Positions 15,072 through 19,018 of a stretch of DNA of 19,018 nucleotides are shown one piece after another. The stretch comes from Lachnoclostridium sp. UBA1781. Its GTDB lineage: Bacteria; Bacillota; Clostridia; Lachnospirales; Lachnospiraceae. The DNA lies in assembly GCA_002315495.1 (NCBI GenBank), contig DCGJ01000108.1, positions 1 through 19,018 of the forward strand. The letters run 5' to 3'. Numbering within the stretch: the stretch's first letter is position 1; every line of letters starts with the position of its first letter. Below the pieces are notes generated by a model that saw nothing but the letters and a program-made list of their open reading frames with translations, made no database searches and was not told the DNA's origin. Both the position numbers and the translations under genes were made by a program.

Positions 15072-15117
15072 AAATTGGCGGAAGACTTCAATATCGAAGT
15101 CTTCCGCCGATTTTTTT
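15072..15117 (+). terminator. Intrinsic terminator after the YeiH-like gene
   Basis: GGCGGAAGACTTC (15077-15089) pairs perfectly with GAAGTCTTCCGCC (15096-15108) around a 6-nt loop. The stem extends through one wobble into AAAT/ATTT, and seven T follow at 15111-15117. On the minus strand it could also end the hyp operon, though its T-tract there is weak. Confidence 0.9.
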
Positions 15118-15159
15118 ACTGATGATTTCAGAATCAAAGTTTGAATCTGAGTCTTTTTG

Positions 15160-15298
15160 TTGTAATCTCTCGGCGAGAATGTGAGTTTAGAGAATATTCG
15201 CCGAAAATAATTGTTTTGGAATTCGTCTTAACAGCACCAAACTTCTCAAATGAACGTCCAGCCTCGGCGGAGATTACAAGATTCTCCTTATCCGCCGA
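15160..15298. repeat. Pair of GGCGA/GGCGGA hairpins with linked inverted arms
   Basis: Two hairpins, TCGGCGA/TCGCCGA (15170-15176, 15198-15204) and TCGGCGGA/TCCGCCGA (15264-15271, 15291-15298), lie in the gap. Both are followed by AAAA. TTGTAATCTC (15160-15169) is the exact reverse complement of 15270-15279, so the two units look like inverted, diverged copies of one another. Confidence 0.5.
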
Positions 15299-15317
15299 AA
15301 ACGCAGTGCAGAAACCT

Positions 15318-16049
15318 TCAGCCCTTCACCCGCTTCATCACATAATCCGCAAGCACATCCATCCCTTCTCCGGTCTTTGCCGAAATGGTCAGGATTGTGG
15401 CGTTTGGATTCAGCGCCCGGATATTCGCTGTCGCTTTTTCGAGACTAAAATCGAAGAACTCCAACGTGTCAATTTTACTGATGACAATCAAATCACAAAC
15501 CGAGAACATGAGTGGGTATTTGAGCGGCTTATCGTCGCCCTCAGGAACGGAGAGAAGCATCATGCTCATATGGGAGCCGGTGTCGAATTCCGCCGGACAC
15601 ACAAGATTTCCGATGTTCTCCAAAATCACCAGATCCAGGTCCTCAACTCCGAAAGCATCTATGGCCCGCTTGGTCATCTCTGCATCGATGTGACACAAAC
15701 CTCCGTTATGAATCTGTAATGATTTCACTCCGGTCGCTTCTGCAACGCATGAGGCGTCCAGAGACGTTTCAATATCCACATCCATTACCCCGATTCGCAA
15801 ATGCTCCTTTAGCCGATTGACAAGTGCACAAAGAGCGGTCGTCTTCCCGGAACCGGGGGAGGACATCACGTTCATCATGAACACTCCTTTTTGCGATAAT
15901 TCGGCCCTCAGCGCTTCCGCTTCGACGTCGTTCTGATGAAAGACACTTTCTTTTACTTCAATCACCCGCACCTTGCGGGTTTCGTTCGTACTACCTTCTG
16001 CCACAGGTGTCTCCACTCGCTCATCCCTCCTCATATTACATTCCGTCAT
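15318..16049 (-). CDS. hypB: HypB-type nickel-insertion GTPase, second paralogue
   Basis: The 243-residue protein is a SIMIBI-class GTPase of the HypB family, which loads nickel into [NiFe] hydrogenase together with HypA. Visible motifs are the P-loop SSPGSGKTT (63-71), metal-site residues Cys119-His120 in GGLCHIDA, and Cys151 in GNLVCPAEFD. The guanine-specificity motif reads SKID (191-194) rather than NKxD. The first 25 residues are a polar extension with one Cys (Cys4), without the CxxCGC nickel motif or a His-rich tail known in some HypBs. The gene starts within the stop of the adjacent hypB (ATGA, 4-nt overlap) behind GGAGGTG. It has clearly diverged from its neighbour, suggesting a distinct partner or metal role. 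HypB family membership is secure; the specific role is not. Confidence 0.88.
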   Translation of the reverse strand: MTECNMRRDERVETPVAEGSTNETRKVRVIEVKESVFHQNDVEAEALRAELSQKGVFMMNVMSSPGSGKTTALCALVNRLKEHLRIGVMDVDIETSLDASCVAEATGVKSLQIHNGGLCHIDAEMTKRAIDAFGVEDLDLVILENIGNLVCPAEFDTGSHMSMMLLSVPEGDDKPLKYPLMFSVCDLIVISKIDTLEFFDFSLEKATANIRALNPNATILTISAKTGEGMDVLADYVMKRVKG

Positions 16050-16711
16050 TGTGCACCTCCAAGCGCGTTGTAACGCTCACGAATCCAGGTAATCCAAGGC
16101 TCGAAGCCGGTACCGCATTTGGCTGAGATTGGAAGAATAAGAGAGTTCGGATTACAGTGTAAAATGCGCTCCTTCGCGAGCTCCATATCAAAATCGAAGA
16201 CGGACAGCGCATCCACCTTGTTGATGAGGCAGACCGAACTTACCTCGTACACGAGGGGGTATTTGGCGGGCTTGTTATCGCCCTCCGGAACAGACAAAAT
16301 CGTAATACTATCGTGTGCACCCGTGTCAAATTCGGCCGGGCACACCAGGTTTCCGACATTCTCCAAGAAGATAATATCCACATCGTCGATACCGAGCGCG
16401 TCTAACCCCTGGCGGGTCATCTGTGCGTCCATATGGCACATGCCGCCGGTATGAAGCTGAATGGCCTTTGCACCGGCTGCAGCCATCGTTTCCGCGTCCA
16501 CGCTGGCATCAATATCACATTCGAGGATGCCCAAACGAAACTCTGGGCTAAGTCGCTCTAAGGTGCGCAGAAGAGTGGTTGTCTTTCCGGAGCCGGGAGA
16601 GGACATCACGTTTATGAGAAGCTTCTTTCGGGCGGCCAGGTCTTTTCGAATCAGGTCCGCATTTACCTCATTCTCTTTGAAAATGTTCTGCTTTAATTCA
16701 ATGATTTCCAA
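16046..16711 (-). CDS. hypB: HypB hydrogenase nickel incorporation GTPase
   Basis: The 221-residue HypB GTPase has P-loop SSPGSGKTT (37-45), the metal site Cys92-His93 in GGMCHMDA and Cys124 in NLVCPAEFD, plus a canonical NKVD (164-167). It hydrolyses GTP to drive nickel transfer to the hydrogenase large subunit with HypA. The N-terminus is short and lacks an extra nickel-binding tail. Translation begins at a TTG, supported by GAGGAG (16720-16725) 8 nt upstream inside the end of hypA; the next ATG would remove the start of the conserved N-terminal strand. It sits 5 nt after hypA and overlaps the second hypB by 4 nt. Confidence 0.93.
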   Translation of the reverse strand: MEIIELKQNIFKENEVNADLIRKDLAARKKLLINVMSSPGSGKTTTLLRTLERLSPEFRLGILECDIDASVDAETMAAAGAKAIQLHTGGMCHMDAQMTRQGLDALGIDDVDIIFLENVGNLVCPAEFDTGAHDSITILSVPEGDNKPAKYPLVYEVSSVCLINKVDALSVFDFDMELAKERILHCNPNSLILPISAKCGTGFEPWITWIRERYNALGGAQ

Positions 16712-16716
16712 TTCGT

Positions 16717-17094
16717 TTACTCCTCGCTTAGAATAACCTCGTGAGGCTGGTCCAAGACTTCGATTTCCTTAATGTTAAATTCGTTTCCCTGTGTGAGATA
16801 CGTGCGGTCACTGCCGCAATGCGGGCAGATTTTGCCCTGAGGAACGGTCGCATAGGTCTTTTTACAATTCTCGCAGAAGGTGACAGCGGGAATCTCCTCA
16901 ATGAGAAGCTTGGCGCAGTCCATGATAGGTTCTTTCTTGATGGCCCATTTCCAACAGTCCTGCAGCTGCTCATGAATTACCCCGGAGACCTGTCCGATCT
17001 CCAGGGTAACAGAATCCACTTTATAAACATTGTTATCTTCCGCAATCTTCTTCACGTCCTTAATAACATAGAAGGTTACGCCTAATTCATGCAT
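16717..17094 (-). CDS. hypA: HypA hydrogenase nickel metallochaperone
   Basis: The 125-residue protein begins MHELG, in which the N-terminal amine and His2 bind nickel in HypA proteins. The zinc-binding domain has two CxxC pairs: Cys74/Cys77 (FCENC) and Cys90/Cys93 (CPHCGS). Length and layout match HypA (about 115-120 residues) apart from a short acidic tail. It delivers nickel to the hydrogenase precursor with HypB, whose gene follows after 5 nt. The ATG is one base after the oxidoreductase stop (TAATATG), indicating one operon. A closely related HybF-type or nickel-enzyme chaperone role cannot be excluded. Confidence 0.92.
   Translation of the reverse strand: MHELGVTFYVIKDVKKIAEDNNVYKVDSVTLEIGQVSGVIHEQLQDCWKWAIKKEPIMDCAKLLIEEIPAVTFCENCKKTYATVPQGKICPHCGSDRTYLTQGNEFNIKEIEVLDQPHEVILSEE
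16720..16725 (-). promoter_or_regulatory. Ribosome binding site supporting a TTG start for hypB
   Basis: GAGGAG on the minus strand lies 8 nt before TTG at 16711-16709. It is formed by the last two sense codons of hypA (Glu-Glu), whose TAA stop falls in the spacer, so the two genes are translationally linked. Confidence 0.7.
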
Positions 17095-17095
17095 A

Positions 17096-19018
17096 TTAGT
17101 GTTCTACTTTCTTGTGAGTAATAATTTTGCCCATACGCTTTAACTGGTATGGAAGAATCTTCTTAAACTTATCCTCGGCCGTGGTCATCTCAGAACATTC
17201 CGGATGGTCACGATGGAGGTGAATTGCGTCAAATGCGCATTTGGTTGTACAAACACCGCACCCGATACACTTGTTGGAATCGACGATGGAGGCACCACAA
17301 CCAAGACATCTGGAGGTCTCTTTCTTCACCTGCTCCTCTGTGAGTGTGAGATGGTAATCAGCGAAACTCGTCTTAGGGAGAGACGTATCGATACCGGCTT
17401 CCTGACGTGGAGCACGATCATAACTCTCGAGACTCAAATCATCCTTATTGAGTTCCTTGAATTCCCAACGGTTACGACCGATGGTCATATGGCCACCCTG
17501 AACATATCGATGGAGAGACTCAGCGGCAAAATGTCCGGCTGCGATTGCGTCAATCGCAAACTTCGGACCGGTGTATACGTCACCGCCTACGAAGATATCC
17601 GGCTCGTCGGTCTGATAGGTAAGCTTGTCGGCAACAGGACCGTTTCCTCGACCGAACTGTACCTTGGTACCGTTCACCAGGTCGCCCCAGACAATCTTTT
17701 GACCGGTAGCGAAGATGACACGTTCACAGTCAATGACTTGTGTATTCTCCTCGTCGTAAACCGGGCTGAATCGATGCTCCTCGTTAAATACGGAGAGACA
17801 CTTCTTCATCACGATGCCCTTTACCTTGCCATTCTCGTCTACGAGGACTTCCTTCGGACCCCAGCTGTTATTTACACTGACTCCATCGGAGATTGCGTCT
17901 GCCACTTCCTTCGGAGCGGCCGGCATCTCCTTCTCGGACTCGAGACAGAAGAGCGTGACCTTGGATGCACCATTGCGTGCACTGACACGTGCAGAGTCGA
18001 TAGCAACGTTACCACCGCCGATAACAACCACGCGACCGGTGTAAGACGCACCGCCACAGTTCGCTTCGCCAAGATAATCGACCGCGGTTAAGGTGCCGTC
18101 AGCAGTATCGTTCGGAACGTTTGGACGTCCGCCGCCACTACATCCGATGGCGATGTAAAATGCCTTATAGCCCTCTGCGCGGAGCTGGTCGAGAGTAATA
18201 TCCTTGCCGACTTCGACGCCACAACGAATGTCCACACCCATCTCGCGCATAATGTCGATTTCTGCATCGATGACAGCTTTATCGAGCTTGTAGGATGGGA
18301 TACCATAGCGGAGCATTCCGCCTGGCTTTTCATGCTTTTCAAATACGGTCGGATAGTATCCACGCTCTGCCAGATAGTAAGCGGCAGAGAGACCGGCAGG
18401 ACCGGCACCGATGATGGCAATTTTTTCTTTCCAGCGACCGCGATTACCCGGAACAATGATTGGTGGAACATAACGGGTATCGGCCTTCAGATCCTGCTCA
18501 GCGATAAACTTCTTAACTGCATCAATCGCGATGGCTTCGTCTACCTTGCCACGGGTGCAGGCGTCCTCACAGCGACGGTTACAAATGGCACCGCACACTG
18601 CCGGAAACGGATTCTGTTTCTTAATCAAAGCCAGGGCTTCGGTGTACTTGCCCTGGGAAGCCTTTTTCAGGTAACCCTGTACGGCGATATGTGCCGGACA
18701 TGCGGTTTTACAAGGAGCGGTTCCGGTTTCATGAACGTTGATACGATTGTTGTCACGATAGTCCGTATCCCATTTTTCCGGTCCCCATTTTACGGCATCC
18801 GGTAATTCCTGCTTCGGATACTGTACTTCGCTGCCGTCAGCCTTACAAAGCTTCTGACCGAGCTTTACGGCGCCGGCCGGGCAGTATTCCACGCAACGTC
18901 CGCAGGCAACGCAGTTTTCCTTTTCTACGTGTGCCACATAAGCGGAACGGGACATATTCGGAGTGTTAAATAACTGTGATGTACGAAGCGCATAGCAAAC
19001 ATTTACATTACAGTTACA
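17096..19018 (-). CDS. NAD(P)H/FAD oxidoreductase with multiple Fe-S motifs (5' partial)
   Basis: Numbering below starts at the internal Met at 18955. A four-Cys ferredoxin motif CVACGRCVEYCP (15-26) comes first. It is followed by a GltD-like Fe-S region (CKTACPAH 82-89; Cys121, 125, 129, 133), an FAD Rossmann site GAGPAGLSAAYY (183-194), an NAD(P)H site GGGNVAIDSA (313-322) and a C-terminal ferredoxin motif CIGCGVCTTKC (563-573) after CLGCG (550-554). This is the glutamate synthase small subunit/NfnB-type flavoprotein layout, moving electrons between NAD(P)H and iron-sulfur carriers. The reading frame stays open for 21 codons above that Met to the window edge, encoding a Cys-rich stretch (CNCNVNVC), and no ribosome binding site precedes the Met. 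The true start therefore lies outside the window. It directly precedes hypA, which suggests a redox partner for a hydrogenase. The specific partner is inferred. Confidence 0.88.
   Translation of the reverse strand, partial: CNCNVNVCYALRTSQLFNTPNMSRSAYVAHVEKENCVACGRCVEYCPAGAVKLGQKLCKADGSEVQYPKQELPDAVKWGPEKWDTDYRDNNRINVHETGTAPCKTACPAHIAVQGYLKKASQGKYTEALALIKKQNPFPAVCGAICNRRCEDACTRGKVDEAIAIDAVKKFIAEQDLKADTRYVPPIIVPGNRGRWKEKIAIIGAGPAGLSAAYYLAERGYYPTVFEKHEKPGGMLRYGIPSYKLDKAVIDAEIDIMREMGVDIRCGVEVGKDITLDQLRAEGYKAFYIAIGCSGGGRPNVPNDTADGTLTAVDYLGEANCGGASYTGRVVVIGGGNVAIDSARVSARNGASKVTLFCLESEKEMPAAPKEVADAISDGVSVNNSWGPKEVLVDENGKVKGIVMKKCLSVFNEEHRFSPVYDEENTQVIDCERVIFATGQKIVWGDLVNGTKVQFGRGNGPVADKLTYQTDEPDIFVGGDVYTGPKFAIDAIAAGHFAAESLHRYVQGGHMTIGRNRWEFKELNKDDLSLESYDRAPRQEAGIDTSLPKTSFADYHLTLTEEQVKKETSRCLGCGASIVDSNKCIGCGVCTTKCAFDAIHLHRDHPECSEMTTAEDKFKKILPYQLKRMGKIITHKKVEH

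Larger units (their letters stand above)
14942..15317. other. Gene-free gap with repeated GGCGGA-core hairpins
   Basis: The 376 bp between the convergent YeiH-like and hypB genes show no credible coding sequence. They contain four inverted repeats with a shared CGGCGGA-like core: 14984-15014, 15077-15108 (the terminator), 15170-15204 and 15264-15298. There is also a near-palindrome CAGAATCAAAGTTTGAATCTG at about 15130-15150 and a 10-bp pair TTGTAATCTC/GAGATTACAA (15160-15169, 15270-15279). A REP-like element or a structured RNA is possible. Confidence 0.6.

Noticed and set aside
14984..15298. CRISPR-like array from the GGCGGA repeats
   Set aside because: The units are inverted repeats of different lengths with irregular spacing, not direct repeats with uniform spacers, and no cas gene is present.
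15141..15719. 192-codon plus-strand open frame overlapping hypB and the hairpin gap
   Set aside because: It mostly runs antisense to hypB and through inverted repeats, and its composition does not look like a protein.
17204..18091. 295-codon plus-strand open frame inside the oxidoreductase gene
   Set aside because: It lies entirely opposite a gene with intact FAD and Fe-S motifs, and has no recognisable domain or convincing start signal.

Overview
The window looks like part of a Lachnospiraceae-type (low-GC Firmicutes, Clostridia) chromosome. The support is the strong AGGAGG-type ribosome binding sites, sigma-A promoters with 17-bp spacers, lipoprotein solute-binding proteins, LplABC-type sugar importers without their own ATPase, and a clostridial-style multi-cluster FAD oxidoreductase. 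The family assignment is my inference from these features, not a database result.

Region 1 (1-3740, + strand, visibly AT-richer than the rest) is a compact four-gene unit. It encodes a membrane-anchored papain-like cysteine peptidase, an unrecognised membrane-anchored protein, an ABC ATPase of the BcrA/LanF kind (Glu where the Q-loop Gln normally sits) and a six-helix ABC-2-like permease. The last three are coupled by 1-4 nt overlaps at two of their junctions. The unit is driven by a promoter whose -35/-10 spacer is an (AT)7 dinucleotide repeat, which suggests phase-variable expression, and it ends in a perfect 17-bp bidirectional terminator. This is the best candidate for an undescribed system: surface peptidase plus peptide-type ABC transporter, possibly for antimicrobial peptide handling.

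Region 2 (3752-12170) holds two carbohydrate (CUT1) ABC importers arranged head to head. The minus-strand operon runs ATPase (MsmX/UgpC type), MalF-like permease, MalG-like permease, then a solute-binding lipoprotein with an additional C-terminal membrane helix. The plus-strand operon runs LplB-like permease, LplC-like permease, then an LplA-like lipoprotein with strongly biased codons, and it has no ATPase. The 379-bp region between them carries one good promoter for each direction and several repeats suited to regulator binding. The MsmX-type ATPase probably energises both importers. No regulator or glycoside hydrolase is present in the window.

Region 3 (12344-15117) has a MATE-family efflux pump followed by a YeiH/UPF0324 putative sulfate exporter, with a 14-bp palindrome just upstream of the second gene's ribosome binding site. 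A terminator follows. The 376-bp gap to the next gene contains a cluster of inverted repeats that share a GGCGGA-like core.

Region 4 (15318-19018, minus strand) is a tightly packed operon that enters from beyond the right edge: a large NAD(P)H/FAD oxidoreductase with iron-sulfur motifs (5' end cut off by the window), then hypA, then two tandem and divergent hypB paralogues. It points to nickel enzyme maturation, presumably a [NiFe] hydrogenase, coupled to a pyridine-nucleotide oxidoreductase. The remaining hyp genes, if present, lie outside the window.
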